64,000 nt of DNA from Brugia malayi (taxonomy: Eukaryota; Nematoda; Chromadorea; Rhabditida; Onchocercidae): contig NW_025062478.1 in the NCBI RefSeq assembly GCF_000002995.4, positions 5,308,001 through 5,372,000 of the forward strand, written 5' to 3'. The notes under the pieces are model-generated. The model saw nothing but the letters and a program-made list of their open reading frames with translations. It searched no databases and was not told the origin of the DNA. Within the stretch, counting starts at the first letter, position 1. Each line of letters begins with the position of its first letter. Position numbers and translations under genes: made by a program. This document shows, piece by piece, positions 1 to 12,729 of this stretch.

Positions 1-561
1 ATGCTGGCTGAGAACGAAAAAAAAAACAAGGTAAGAAGCAAAAAAATACAAGTGACAAAGCATAGAGTTATATAGAAGAATGACAGTTCACCAACTTTTC
101 ATTTTTGGTAATGAGTTGTATGGCATTGACTTAAAACATTAAAATGATTAAAAAAAAAAAATAAAATTTTCATAAAATAAGTTGAAAACTACCGCTAATC
201 CTCTAACACTACCCTGGAATAGCAAATTTTGTGACAAAGTATTAAACCATATAGTTGCCTTAATATCAGCTTGGTAAAAGTTTTGGTAGTTATCTAGGAG
301 TGTCGTCGCTTTCCAGTGTTTAGAATACATCACACGTAGAACAATAAAATAATGCTCAGTACATAAAACAGCAATAGTACCTTTAAAAAAAAGTAGCAGA
401 GGTAGAAACACCTACATATATATGTTACTGTTATGTAATTAATACTGTTTGCATTTGAAAGACGACAAACTTACAGGTGCTTTGTCCTTCAACAAGAAAT
501 TTAGCAATACCGATTGTCTCGGCGTACTCATTCAAGACAATGCGAGATCTATCATGGCAAA
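1..561 (-). CDS. Unidentified gene, internal exons, runs off left edge
   Basis: I see one probable coding exon at about 561-475 and the first bases of the next exon at 7-1. The first ends in a strong donor (ACCT|GTAAGTTT on the minus strand, position 475). The second is preceded by a long pyrimidine tract and CTCAG ending at position 8. The exon reads ...DNICHDRSRIVLNEYAET and continues IGIAKFLVEGQST. The D-x-S-R-I-V-L segment recalls the N-terminal part of classical tyrosine phosphatase domains (the YDHSRVxL motif), but the rest is not distinctive and I saw no HCSAG active-site exon, so I give no function. Further open stretches on the same strand at about 1065-960 and 1245-1130 could be earlier exons of this gene; neither has a clear start codon or a sure frame. 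The gene would lie downstream of, and in the same direction as, the CYK-4 gene. Confidence 0.3.
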
Positions 562-2123
562 TATTATCATTCATCACTTCTTAGCTTTTCTGCAACAATA
601 TATAAACTTTTTTTCGCTAAATCAAAAGTACAAAAAGAACGATGTGATAACAATCTTTTCCACAAAACAAAAAAAAAAAAAAACGATGAGAACTGTCATA
701 ACCAATAGTTTTCTCAAGTAGAAGATATGATATGCTAAATATCCAGTAAATATATCGAGGAAATATTCAGATGAATCACCATGAGTCGATGAAAACATAC
801 ACGAATATTTGCGACTGTACATACAAACTGACATCAAAAATTAGTAAATATTTCTAGAATGATATGAGAAAAGAATAAATTTGTTTGAAAATCTCAATTC
901 ACTACCTATTGTCAAAGCTGCTGTATTAGTTTAATTAATATATGACAATCCATACAGCCTGACAATAACGGACATTAAAACACATGGCAATCTTCCCGCC
1001 GTTCATAAATTTAAGAGCTGTGTGTGTTGCAGCCCTAAGTAGAGATGTCGGTCCAGGTAACCCAGCAGAGAGATTGGTAATTTGTTTGCGTAGTCAGTAA
1101 CATGTTTCCTTTTCTTTATTGTATTCTCCTGGGTCAGAGGTCGATACTAACCACTGCTGCATTGTAAAAGAAACTGCTACCAACACTAAATATTTTATTG
1201 ATGTCATAAAAGCACCTAGCACTACTTTGCCAGGCGCACTACATTTTAAGTATCATTGTACACACAATAAGGTGTCATTAGTGTTTTCAAAAACGAATCA
1301 TATGTGGTAATAAAAAGCGCGATAATATACATAAAATGTTATTGCGTAACAATCGTTGGAGAATGTGATATAAAAGAAACAAAACATATATATTTGTATC
1401 AAAACATTTCAGTACCGTACTCAGTGGCCAAATTATTATCACCAAAATGTTTACTTTTATGTCTAATAATGTCAATCAGCACGTAAACTTGGGTTTTTAG
1501 TTGAAAATCTGAATCAAATTCAATATAGTGCTCATTAAAAATATCAGAATAAGAAGGAATAAGTATAAAAGCAAATATTTCAAGAGTTTTTGAATAATGT
1601 TTCGATATTTCATGCCTTGTGATAACATGGTATGTCAGGTATAGAATTCTCTGTAAAAATTTCTCAAAATAAACTCAAATGAAATATATCTATATTTCAG
1701 TTAACATAAGAATGAATTCTATCAAAAACTACGAAAGAAAATAAGTGGAATGTTAAAAGATGCATTCAGCTCAATTAAACGGGATTAATTATTTAATTTA
1801 AAGAGAAACCCATGCAAACCACAGTAAAAATATTTTTTTTAAGCTCATTCAAGGAATAAATTCAAGATAAGTACGAAATGTGTTCTTTTGAACAGGTTGA
1901 TAAGTTGCATCTCATTGTGACAATATGCATAATCGTTAAAAGAAATATGTCATCAACAAGATCGATGCTATTATATGTCTTCTTAAAAGGTTACAAGTTA
2001 TCTTTCAAAAAAGCAAACGTTAAATCTTCAAAAAGAAAAAAAAACTTCAAAACCGCAAGATCTTCAAAATTGCTTTTAAAAATTACACCAAACAGACATC
2101 AAAAACACCAGATAAAACTAAGC

Positions 2124-5100
2124 TCAAAAAATGTCGCCCAGAAAATGCTTTCGTTTTGATATTTTCGGTTGATAGATACTTGCTTTTTGTCCAGATGGTG
2201 GAGTTTCAACTGGTCCCAGAATTGATCTATTTGGATTCTTGTATGGGATTTTCCCAAGTTTCCTGTTGTCATATAGTGTACTGAAAAATACTTCCATGGT
2301 ACATGTTTTCTGCAGTCCAAGCAAAAAAACGAAACTATTTGAGAGATTTGTGACAATGAAGGAAAAATTTGTCCTGCTTTTTCATAAGATTTTTATTTAC
2401 CATTTGGGACTATTGATCAGTGGTATTCCTCTGTCAAAATTGTAGAACTTAGGCCAGTAGTCTGGAGGCATTTTGAGCAAGGCTGACATAACTGTTATCT
2501 GCAAAATAATTCCTTTTTTTTTTACCTTTTTCAACTTGCGCTTCTTTCAAATGTTTAAAAAATCATTTCGCATCCCTCACACAGTTGTGCATGAGATATA
2601 AAATTCCCTTGATAATAAATCATTTAAATTTATTTAAAAAAATCTTGCAGCAACCTGTTTTTTTTCTTCATCATCTTTTCCTACATGTGGAGGAGCTGGA
2701 CCTACAACTATTGCTGCAACACAACGTGCGAGGACATTTCGAGGCATCTTGTTTTGAACGCAGTTGTCACAAATCTAAAACAAAAAATGAACCAGTAAGA
2801 GGTCTGAACCAAAACATAGTAAAGCTGAGTTTCCTCACCGTTCTAAAATTTCATTTCAAAAAAAAGTAGCGGGATATTACAAGTTAGGTGATACAATGAA
2901 GAGGAGTTGCCTTGTTTCGAAAATCCAAAAACTTAGTACTTGTATTCTGTAATTTTCAAACAAACAAACAAAAAACCTTCTGAAAATGAGCACAGAGGAA
3001 AGCCAGTGTATCTCGATTTGGATAAGGCAAATCCATAATTCCATTATTTAGAACTTCAATATCATCTGTTCGGGCAGCATTAACAAATTCCTCCCAAGAT
3101 GTGCTTGGGATTACTGGATCCTGTAAGTTAAACCATAAAGAAATTTAAAGGATTCTGCAAATCACGATTTAACGAATGTTCAGTAACCAATTCATTAAGA
3201 GAAACCAAAAGATATTCATCGAACGAACTCGTAGCTTATTTAAGAATTGCTTAATGCAGCTTGTTATTGTTTCCGTGTCTTGATAGTCCAATTTTGGAAC
3301 GGAGCGACCATGTTGAAATTCATTTAATAATTTCTGAACCTGAGTATCGTCCCTAGAAGTTATAAGAGATGGGTCAAACATGAAAGTCTTATATGGGATT
3401 TCCTAAATTATTTTAAATGATGCTTCTGAAAAAATTTCTAAAGCTAAATTAAAATTAGAGAATTCAACAAATTACCCAGGGATTCGATAAATACCCTCTG
3501 AGCATAATCGATTCTTTTCCAGAGCTAAAATGCAATGAATAAGAATTGGCGGTATCATAGGTTGCGTAGAAGGACATAAATCCTTTAAGCGTGGACGCTG
3601 CTTGCTAGGCGTGCGAGATGTTGGAGTTCGTGGCACACAAGGCACAGGCGCATTATGGATGCATGATTTATGAATATGCAAGCCACAGTCTGAAGAACTG
3701 TTATAAATGTAAAAAATACATAATTAAAAAGTGTTGTGGAACTTCAATAACACATTCACAGAACCAACTCGTTCCCTTAACTTTAATGTAAGATGTCATG
3801 AACAATTTTTCAAAACAAATTTTCTTTAAAAAAAAATCACAAAGACTACCACAGCATTTGTAAGCCTGTTTTCCGACAATCCCAATCCATCCATTACACA
3901 CTTCGCAGTGATCGCCAAGAATTGAGCTATGATTAGTATATGTATGTGGGCGTGTCGAGATTGATGCACCACGAGTCCACGTTTTCGTGCCACTGAGTGG
4001 AGTTCTCCTTTGAAATATTTTCACATAAATTTAAATTACATACATTTAAAACCAATCTTGGTTTGTACAAACATTTTCGTTAAAAAACCAACATCTGAAA
4101 GACTATTTTCTGAAATAAAAGTTACATCCAAGTATCTTTTCGCACTATAAATGAAGAACGAAAACGTACTATGAAACGAATTGCGAAAAGTATCAGTTTA
4201 GTTTAAGAATCATGCAATAGAGAATCTTGATTTCATCAAAGAGAAAATTTTATAAGATAAATTTAGCACTGCAAAAAAGAAAATCTGTGGTAAGTCTTAT
4301 GAATTCTTCTTGTACTTTTATTCTTGCGGACTATTCCAGCTTTCAATATATTTATATATGCATTATATCTTATGTGGATATTACATAACTGGGTAAACAG
4401 ATATTAATAAAGAGCATTAGAATTAACCAATATAAATGTTGTTGAGCTTGAAACCACAAATCCACTACTTTATCGACATAAATAGCGCAAATAATCCCCA
4501 TAAATCTAAAGCGCAAACTACCACTACTATTTGATCATACAGGTATCACTAATATATGCAAAAGTAGGATAGTTCCATCTCTTCATCTTTTTTCATTCTT
4601 GGAAATTAATAAAAAGTTCTCGCTATAATGTATTTTATAAACATTAGATGTGCTCAAAACAGGTTTGAAAATTCTTCTTAGTTCCCCATGATTTTATCTA
4701 AGTTGAAACTCATTTTTAGGCTAAGGATGGATTAGGAAAGAGCGCGTTCCAATACATTCAGAAAATTAACGAGCAATGTGATAAACTGGAGATTTTTATT
4801 TAGTTTATTCAAAAAATCTGCTCTATTTTTTGAAATAGATAAATATCTTCGTAAAATATCTTCAGTAACTGATTATTGTAAGTGCATCTGTGAATGATCG
4901 GCACAATCCGTCGTTAGCGAGATTATGGAAAAACTGCAGGAAATGATTTGTTAAGACAAAAAAGCCATCAGCAGTGAAATCCACATGCAAAAAAAAATTG
5001 GTCCATTCAGTTTCTGTGCAATAAAATTCTTGTGAAAAATAACTTATGATTGTTTATATTCACTCGTTTTCCATTCTTATGTTACAGACGTCAATACTAT

Positions 5101-6909
5101 ACATTGCTTTTGTTAGGGAACAGTTCAGCTATAGACGATGTCAATCATCACGTGACGTCACAAAAACGCTCGATAAATATACAGAAAGCATGTCCCATAG
5201 GATACAGTTTCAGATGCAAAAATAAAAAAACTAACAGATCAGTTGAACTTGTTCCACATCGTGGCGTCAATGTATTTGTTGGCTGTGTCATCGTCTCTTC
5301 TGACTTCTAAAAACAATAATGTTTTATTTCATTTACCTTTTTACTTTGCCAATAGGCTTCACCGTTCTGAATTAGAGACAAATGACAGTGAAATCAATAT
5401 AGCAATTTCACGAACATTGAGAATATTAGACAATGAACGATTATTCATTGAACGTTTAACAGCTATTTTAGTTGTAGGTGAATTATTGTTCCCAGTATTC
5501 ATTGGGGTCATTATTTCTGTTCCACTTTTTGATCGTTTAGAAGGTGTTTCCTAAAATTTATTGAATATTTAGAATGTTACAATTAAGTGCAGCATTGCAG
5601 TGATATTAAAGCAATAGGCGTACTAAAAATAGAACAATAATTACAACTTCTTTGAAAGCACATCATTAAATTTCACTGAAGCTTACCACTTCCTCTTCAA
5701 CAGTATCTATCAACATGCTTTTCTTTGGTCGTTTGCTGGCCACTGCTGAGATACGTTTTGCTGTCAGCGAAACCATGCTACGTGACCTAAACTTGAGGAA
5801 CGAACAAAATTTAAAGTATTCTCCAATTAATTCTACTAACTGAAATCGAGTGAAAATAAATAGTCATCACTCGCCTTCTATAAACTTTTCCATTCCGTAA
5901 ACGTGATTCATCCATTTCATCTGATGAATTATCAGATATATCAGCAGTTTTATCATAGTCTATATTTCCCTCATCTGAAGAACAGTGCGAAAAACTTAGA
6001 TGTGTATCACGAGTTTCTTGTAATTTCGTAGGCTTTTTATTTAAAATGCTTCCATTTGTAAACAACTTCTGTCGATCTTCCATGCTTAGATGTGATTGGT
6101 CCTATAAAAAATAATCATGTTTAAGAAAATGCAAAAGATGCTTTCAAATAAAATGAATTTTTAACTTCATCGATAGCATTGAAGAAATTGAAGAAACTAT
6201 AATAAAAAAGTGACCTTCAGAAGATCAGTTACAAGTTCGAATTTCCTTTCCCATTCTCCAATATCATATTCCATGCTTTTCTTGTCAGACATTAGAACTG
6301 CGATCTGTTTTCGAGCATCACGAAGCTGCTCTCTGTACATCCGAATTTCTTTTCGCAATCCGCTAAAATAGGCTGTGTTCAATAGTATTCATATATTATA
6401 GGAATTCTCGCATTTTATGAGTGCAAACCTCATAAATAACGTAGCGACAAATGAGTAGCACTCATAACATCTCAAAATCTTCAGCAAATCAATAAAAAAC
6501 AACTGAAAGAGAAAAACAAATTGTGCAGTGTAGAGCGAAGAATACAAAATAAAACGTGTGAACATGTAATAACTTTAAAAATCAATAAAACTTGCATAAT
6601 TTCCGACATTTTGGAAAAAAAATTTACTCTTTTTCTTTATTCCCTTGGTCAAGCTCATCCTCCATAGCTTCTGCTCTTATTTTTTCATAATTCCAATTAT
6701 GTCTCATTTGTTCCAGTAAGTCAAGCACTTTCAACATGTCTGAAATACTTTTCATGCATTAATACATTTCGCAATATAACAGAAAATATGAAGTGAAAAA
6801 AAGTACCCAATTGGTTCTGTTTCTCAATCAATGTAATCGCGAAATGATTGTTTTCGCCATATTCTTTAAGAATTTTACGGGATCTGCCACTACACAGGAT
6901 TTTATCCAT
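2124..6909 (-). CDS. cyk-4: MgcRacGAP / CYK-4 orthologue, Rho-family GTPase-activating protein of centralspindlin
   Basis: Thirteen exons keep frame throughout: 6909-6807, 6739-6628, 6362-6215, 6101-5871, 5791-5687, 5550-5363, 4007-3850, 3689-3476, 3352-3229, 3120-2977, 2774-2655, 2498-2401 and 2280-2124. They give about 633 residues, close to the 632 of human RACGAP1. Order: an N-terminal coiled coil (about residues 1-125), which in the family binds the kinesin MKLP1/ZEN-4; a Ser/Asp-rich and then basic linker ([17 protein letters not shown]); a C1 zinc finger spread over two exons ([17 protein letters not shown] and a last Cys seven residues on); and a RhoGAP domain with the arginine finger in SEGIYRIPG and the [13 protein letters not shown] helix. 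The C-terminal SILGPVETP matches the vertebrate SLLGPVTTP. In the family it organises the central spindle and controls RhoA/Rac at the cleavage furrow. Weaker points: the donor at 3229 (GTTCGT) is poor, the acceptor at 5791 was chosen by phase, and the 1.36-kb intron 5362-4008 could hide a small exon. Confidence 0.9.
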
Positions 6910-9323
6910 ATTTGGACTATATTCTTATCTGAAATTATTTACCATTTAAGACTTTCACTTTCCTTTCTATAGATGATACTTAATCAGTTGGAACTTTTCT
7001 ATATTATCCTTTCTAAGCAACATCACACCTCTAACTATGCACTAACTAGTATAAAACTAGCATAATCTGGAAACCTGTAGAAATACCAAGACTAACCAGT
7101 AACTGCTGATATGTTCCTAACTCATTGGTCACTATTCCCGCTTAGGATTAAAACATTCTTTCCCCTTCCAGCAACAACTAAAAGAATTATTTCAAAAGAT
7201 TTTTAGACACAAGGAAAAAAAAGACGAGAACAGCAATAAATGCCACAGAATTATTAACATTCACTCCAAGACGATACTGCACCTACGATGAACGTTTTGG
7301 GGCGCTTTTAACTACTCAAATGGGCAAATGAGCATATGTAAGGTATAGGATAAATTTCCCATTCACACTTATAATAGTTAACATTGAAGGATAAAAAAAT
7401 CAAGGAGACAAAGTTGAACTAAAACGTCTCCGTGGTTAGGACGACTACGATCACATCTTCAAATGTCACCTTTGCCGCCAGTACTTTGTCTTCTCCTTCT
7501 GTAGCACTATAACGTCGAGAACATCCACCGCGATTTGTCCGGTCAATAACCGTTGATCATCTTTTCGATGATTTTGATGAAAATACTGAATAAGGACTGA
7601 TAAACACATCACTACTTTCTTGTGAGGACGAAGTATCAAACAGAAATGTATAAATGACTTTTTGCTTTTTTTTTTTTATTTGTCCGTTTTGAATTTCATA
7701 TTGAGTATTTAAAACGATTAGTTATGAAGGAAAATTTAGTAAAGGAAATAAATATATTTTACTAAACATATTTTTCTTTACAGTTTTCTTCAATTTTAAT
7801 AGTAAGGATGAGTTGGGCTAAAAATAAGTCGAAGAGAATAAGTAGACAGTTAGCCCGTATCTGGTCACAACCCAGAATGTCACCCTACACATATCTTTAT
7901 TTTCTCTTTCGTTTGATGACAAATTTAAGCTTTTTGTTTCCTGATCCAACTTTAACAAATATACTATCACCTGGTCACACATAGATTACTTCCACATTTG
8001 AAACAATTTGAATCAAATTACTTCAATGAATTGCAACACTGCGATAAAACATTTTTTGTTCTATAATATTGCATAGTCAAACGATGAAACTGTTGGATTT
8101 AGGATAGATCAAACAGTTCCATTTTAAATTTTATGAGAAATTAAAAGTTGGAATTCTAAGTTAATTTAAAGCAACTCATTCTTTCAGTCTGTCTGTGAAC
8201 CCAATTGTATTAGCTTTTGGATAAGAAATGATTACATCCATAAAAATTTTTTAGAATTATAAAGAGTTTTATTTAACAAAAAAATTATGATGTAATTGTA
8301 GGAAAGAGTATTAAGCACATGAAGTATTGCTTAGATATAATTATGCCGCACTCACAACTATTATTTTCGACTGCTCAAGTTTGCTAGTAAGAACTATTTA
8401 TCACAGATTCATGAAGAGATGAAGTGAAATTAACAACATCGATCGAATATATCAAAAAGATGATATGAGGTTTCATGAAATAAACCACTAAATTATTCTG
8501 AAATAATCATCTTTGTCAATAAAATCTTAATAACCAATTTTGTTTACATCGGTAATTTGGTAGATGGCAGGGAATCAAAAATGCTGAATTTTTGTCAAGG
8601 CTTTATTATTCACTAATCGAGATAGGCGTCAATAGCGACCATATATAATTACTACTTCTGGTTGAAATTATTTAACAAATTTCTGTTCTGCAAAGTTTTA
8701 TTCAATCTTACCAACAAGAATTGAAGAATGATTTTTAACGCAAGGAACGATATGTTCTGCATTATTCATTTTCAATTCTTTTCAGACAATTAGAACCAGC
8801 ACTATTCATCAAGTTCAATTTCTTGGTTTTCATTTGATTATAAGGGAAATAATATTATTTTCCAGCAAATTGCTTTCTTTTTCAGTTTTTTTTTTTTAAA
8901 AAAAAATTTTCTTGAGAGTCTTTTAAGTTACAAAATTTAGGAGGTATTTTCGAGTCACAATATTTTCGTTCCAACGAGAAGAATCGGATGAGGCTTAAGA
9001 TTCAAAACTTTTTTCAGTGATTGTAAAATCATTTCAAGAAATACTTTTCACTGAGCAAAAACCCCATTTCATCACTTTAATCTACAATTTGCATGAATAA
9101 AGCAAGCATATAAATTGCAAAGGATAACAAACAGCTGCATTCCTTCTTCGATCGCTTATTTTCTCAGTTGCTTTCGCGTTTTTGGATTTGAAAATTGTAA
9201 ATATAAATGATTTTGGATTACTAATTGCAGAATATTTCATTTATAAGAATCTTCAATCTTTAATATGTCCATATTATTTGTCAACAAGTAACAAGAGTAT
9301 TAAGGCAAATCACTACTATCTGA
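6910..9323. other. Intergenic, no gene seen
   Basis: This 2.4-kb stretch separates the divergent CYK-4 and REEP genes and should contain both promoters. It is A+T rich, with short poly-T and poly-A runs such as a T-run facing an A-run near 8888-8915 that could pair as a hairpin. No open frame resembles a protein and I see no RNA gene. Confidence 0.5.
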
Positions 9324-9685
9324 ATGGCTGAAAAAGATAAGACCGAAACTGAATTATCAAATTCATCTGCCAGTAGTACTGTCAGCAAAATAAGTATGAG
9401 CAGCCGGAATTCAACAGCATATATGAATGAACTTGAAGAACAATCTGATCACTTATCAGAAAGAGCATTACAAAGTTCTGTAGTCGACATCGTCGTCACA
9501 ATTCAAAATAACTTCTTCAAAAAAGGAAAACCGCTGAAAATATGGCATCAATATCTGCTCAATAAAATCCTTTACAACAAAAATTATGTTTACGTGGATA
9601 AGGTATTCTGTTTCGTAGAAAGCAAAACAACGGTTAGAAGAGAACAGGTTTGTCCTTTAGATAGAGCATTATCAGATAAGGTAGG

Positions 9686-9766
<81 letters not shown>

Positions 9767-11111
9767 AATATGAGAGAACTTCAATTGAGCCAGCTATCAT
9801 CTCGTACCCTAGTCAGTAAGATAATATTTTACTTAATATTTTATCAAGATAATATTTTGATAGGATTTGATGTAATCTGCCAGTTTTCCATGAAAAACAT
9901 TAATTTGCAGATATTCTATGCAATAATATTACTGCTAATTGCATTTGTCCTGCTAGAGAATTTTGATCCATTACTATGCAGCATAGTTAGCTGTCTTTAT
10001 CCTGCATACGAAACTACCAGGGTTTGTCTATCAAAATTTCCTTTGATTTTTAATTTATCCAAGATCAATTATGGGACATATCAGGTATCAAAGGTCTCCG
10101 TAGACTATAATTTTTCTCATACATTTTATTCAGCAATCTTCCTACTCCCACAAATTTTTCTCTATTTGGAAAAAAGTCAAATCAGAAGACTGATGAAGAA
10201 GTAATGAAAGAGATGACATCATGAAACTTATGAAACTTGCAACAAAGTTGCTTTGTTGAAAAACAATCGAAATTTCATAAGCTGAGATATAATTAAAGAC
10301 AGCTTTATGAGGATTTATGTTTTCTAACATTTTTAATAAAATTTCTTGACAAAAATCACTTTTCTCTTCTTTATTTAAGCAATTTTTGAAGTTTTGCAGT
10401 CTTTAACCGTTCACAAGAATAAAGCACGCAAACAACGTGAGCATTGGCTTATCTACTGGATTGTATTCTCGTTTTTTACGCTTCAAGATTACTATACGGA
10501 GTGGTTAACAAAAATTTTCTCGCCACTTCTTTTACTGAAGGTTGCAATTAATCTAATAACGAAACTAATAGCAGAGATTCATTTTATACTTTTTTTTTTG
10601 AAAATTTTTTAGCTTTCGTTTTGAAGTTTAACAAGCATAATAAGTTTTCGAAAATTTTTCAATTTTTTTTTTTCATATGTAATATTACTTTATTTAGATG
10701 TTATTTTTAATGCTTCTAGCATTACCGCAAACGGGGATGGCTAAGTTGTGTTATCACAACGTCGTAGTTCCCGTATTTTCCATTATCAACGATGCCTTCA
10801 TTAAGTATAATCGGGTATGTTTCTAATTACTGAAAGAACCGATAAAAAGGATGCGTAAGGCTCTATTTAAACTAATTAGCATAAAAAAGACATATAAGTT
10901 TGAGAGTGATACTTCTTTGCAAGACAGAATTACCTTTTTTATGGTAGCTGTAACTAATACTGAGAAAAGCCGAATAGATTTTAAAGATTTGTACAAATGT
11001 TTATTCAGCGAAACTGCGATATCGAAGGTATCACAGGAAATGCTTCAGAAATTGAAGAGAACGAAAAGTAAAAAGACATCCCACTTTTTAGAAATCCTTC
11101 CTTTGTTGTAA
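9324..11111 (+). CDS. REEP family (TB2/DP1/HVA22) ER-shaping membrane protein
   Basis: Exons 9324-9680, 9911-10021, 10400-10540 and 10698-10814 join in phase 0 and give about 242 residues. Residues 1-60 are Ser/Thr/Glu-rich and polar. The family core follows: a basic helix (VESKTTVRREQV, compare LEAKTGVNRSFI in REEP5), hydrophobic segments IFYAIILLLIAFVLLENF and the SCLYPAYET motif, then HWLIYWIVFSFFTLQDYYTEW, and the third hydrophobic stretch before LALPQTG and the conserved amphipathic KLCYHNVVVPVF helix. REEP5/6 and yeast Yop1 insert as wedge hairpins and curve tubular ER; that role is inferred from family. The long N-terminus is unlike REEP5, which starts near the basic helix. The C-terminus is uncertain: an open frame from about 10899 to the stop at 11111 (Lys/Ser-rich, 70 residues) joins in phase but has a poor acceptor, while a nearer acceptor at about 10827 would stop after two residues. 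Confidence 0.82.
9690..9762. repeat. (TA)n microsatellite in REEP intron 1
   Basis: About 36 uninterrupted TA units begin nine bases after the exon 1 donor (AAG|GTAGGATACA). Because the tract is open in several frames it creates artificial Ile-Tyr repeat reading frames on both strands, which I do not treat as coding. Confidence 0.97.
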
Positions 11112-12729
11112 CTCTGATCCTAGCTTAAATGTCGAGCTTTTACAAACAGTTCTTAGAAAATAGTAATTAACAAGATTTCGTTGATTTTCCATTATTTTAG
11201 TGGAATATAAGTAAAATAGGAAGATTGTGACCAAAACTTTCTAAGCAAACCTACCGCATTTAAAAAGTAGTTCAGATCAATTCCGAGCGCACATGAAAAA
11301 GCACTTCATCATAATTTGAGATGAGTTAAAGGTTCATGGCATGCGAAAACTACTTGCGCTCACATTTGTAATCGTTTGCACACTGTAAACTTCAAACAAA
11401 GGCAAAAATAATTTTAATACTTTCAAAACTTAAAATCTTATGTACAACAAATTTTCCCTCCTCACATTTCGATGTTATCCTATTAAGTATAATTCCATTG
11501 TTGTCACGGATGTCTCATGCAAAGCAGAATAAAAATACTACTGAAGTGTCGACACAATGTGTCACATGAAGCCTTTCGAAAGACATGAATAAAGGAAGAG
11601 ATGTGTTTCGTTTGACACTTCAAGTTTCTCGTTTCCTATGAATGATAACTTTAAAGCATCGATGTTTGATTGTTTGACCTTTTGTTGAAATGAGCAGTGA
11701 TGTGCACATTACTATTCATTGTATACATCTTGAGAGAAATCGTGTCCACGTGGGACGGAGTGTTGGTGGCTTAAATGAATCAATCTAACATCCCACAACA
11801 TAACAGTTCTGTGTCACGCAAAATATGACGCAATTTCGAGACGTACTACTACGTCTCCTAACACATGCCAAATAACTTATTCCATTTTCACTTTCTTTTG
11901 GTTGTTCTCAAACATTTCTCACGGCTTCAGAAAAATTCCTCTGAGAAGAAAGAATGCTTCCCCTCACATCTCTTCCTTTATCTATATTTATATCTCTGTC
12001 ACCTAGTTCCTCGCCTTAATTATATTCAGTGTCACACTCAATCTCCTCTACTCACGCATATCAATTCTAGTCCTTCCCAAAATTTTCCGTACAATTCCCC
12101 CGTTTTCTTTTTCAGAAAGAACAAATGCTATTAGAACTCTTCCCACGTTCTAATTCCTAATCGAAGTGAAAAGAACGTGTCATGACATCCGATGAATCAT
12201 CATCCTTAGCATTTCATTCTCTTGTTGATTGCTTCGATATATATGTAATCATTCTTTTCTTACAGAAATGTTAGAAAAATATATTTTTTACAAAAATATA
12301 TTTCAAAACTCTTTAACAGTGCCTTCCTCCAAGCAGATCTCTTCTAATAGCGCCATTAAATGAAAGACCAGTTTGATACATTCATTATTCTCAATTACTT
12401 ATAAAAGGTAAGGGACGACTTATTAAAATAGTCTTTCATCTAAAGCGCCTACCACTTACCGCCTTCATAGCAGCCTGTTCTCTCGATCGACCGACCACTC
12501 CATTCAGGCATTCCACTGCCTGCTATTGCTGCACTGAGTGGTTGTGCAGAAGCTTTGCCTGCCACCTGTTGTAAGAGAGCGAAGACACAAGCAGAGAAAT
12601 TATTTTAAAGAGATACGAAAGCAGAAAACAGCGGTGTGCTGTAATTTGAAATAAAACTGGACGGTGGTTTCATTTCCTAGTTTAATTACCTGCACTCTGC
12701 TACTGTTAGCTAAAATTGGCTGACTTCTG
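11112..12729. other. Intergenic; G+C-richer tail before PCMT
   Basis: No convincing gene. The segment at about 12440-12590 is noticeably richer in G+C than its surroundings and lies just upstream of the methyltransferase gene, so it may be promoter or 5' untranslated sequence. A 90-codon frame at 11865-12134 has pyrimidine-rich, low-information composition and no family resemblance. Confidence 0.4.

Noticed and set aside
3169..3228. Apparent frameshift after the KQFLNKLR segment of the CYK-4 RhoGAP domain
   Set aside because: Splicing at 3229 (CGA|GTTCGT) to the acceptor before 3120 restores LRDPVIP in phase, so no frameshift is needed.
5240..5304. Possible extra CYK-4 exon ([19 protein letters not shown])
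   Set aside because: It would need phase 0 on its left, while exons 5550-5363 and 4007-3850 join each other directly in phase 2.
9590..9784. Ile/Tyr repeat frames around 9690-9762
   Set aside because: They are translations of a (TA)n microsatellite inside an intron.
10899..11111. Separate small gene downstream of REEP
   Set aside because: More simply a possible last exon of REEP or chance; no start context or family match of its own.
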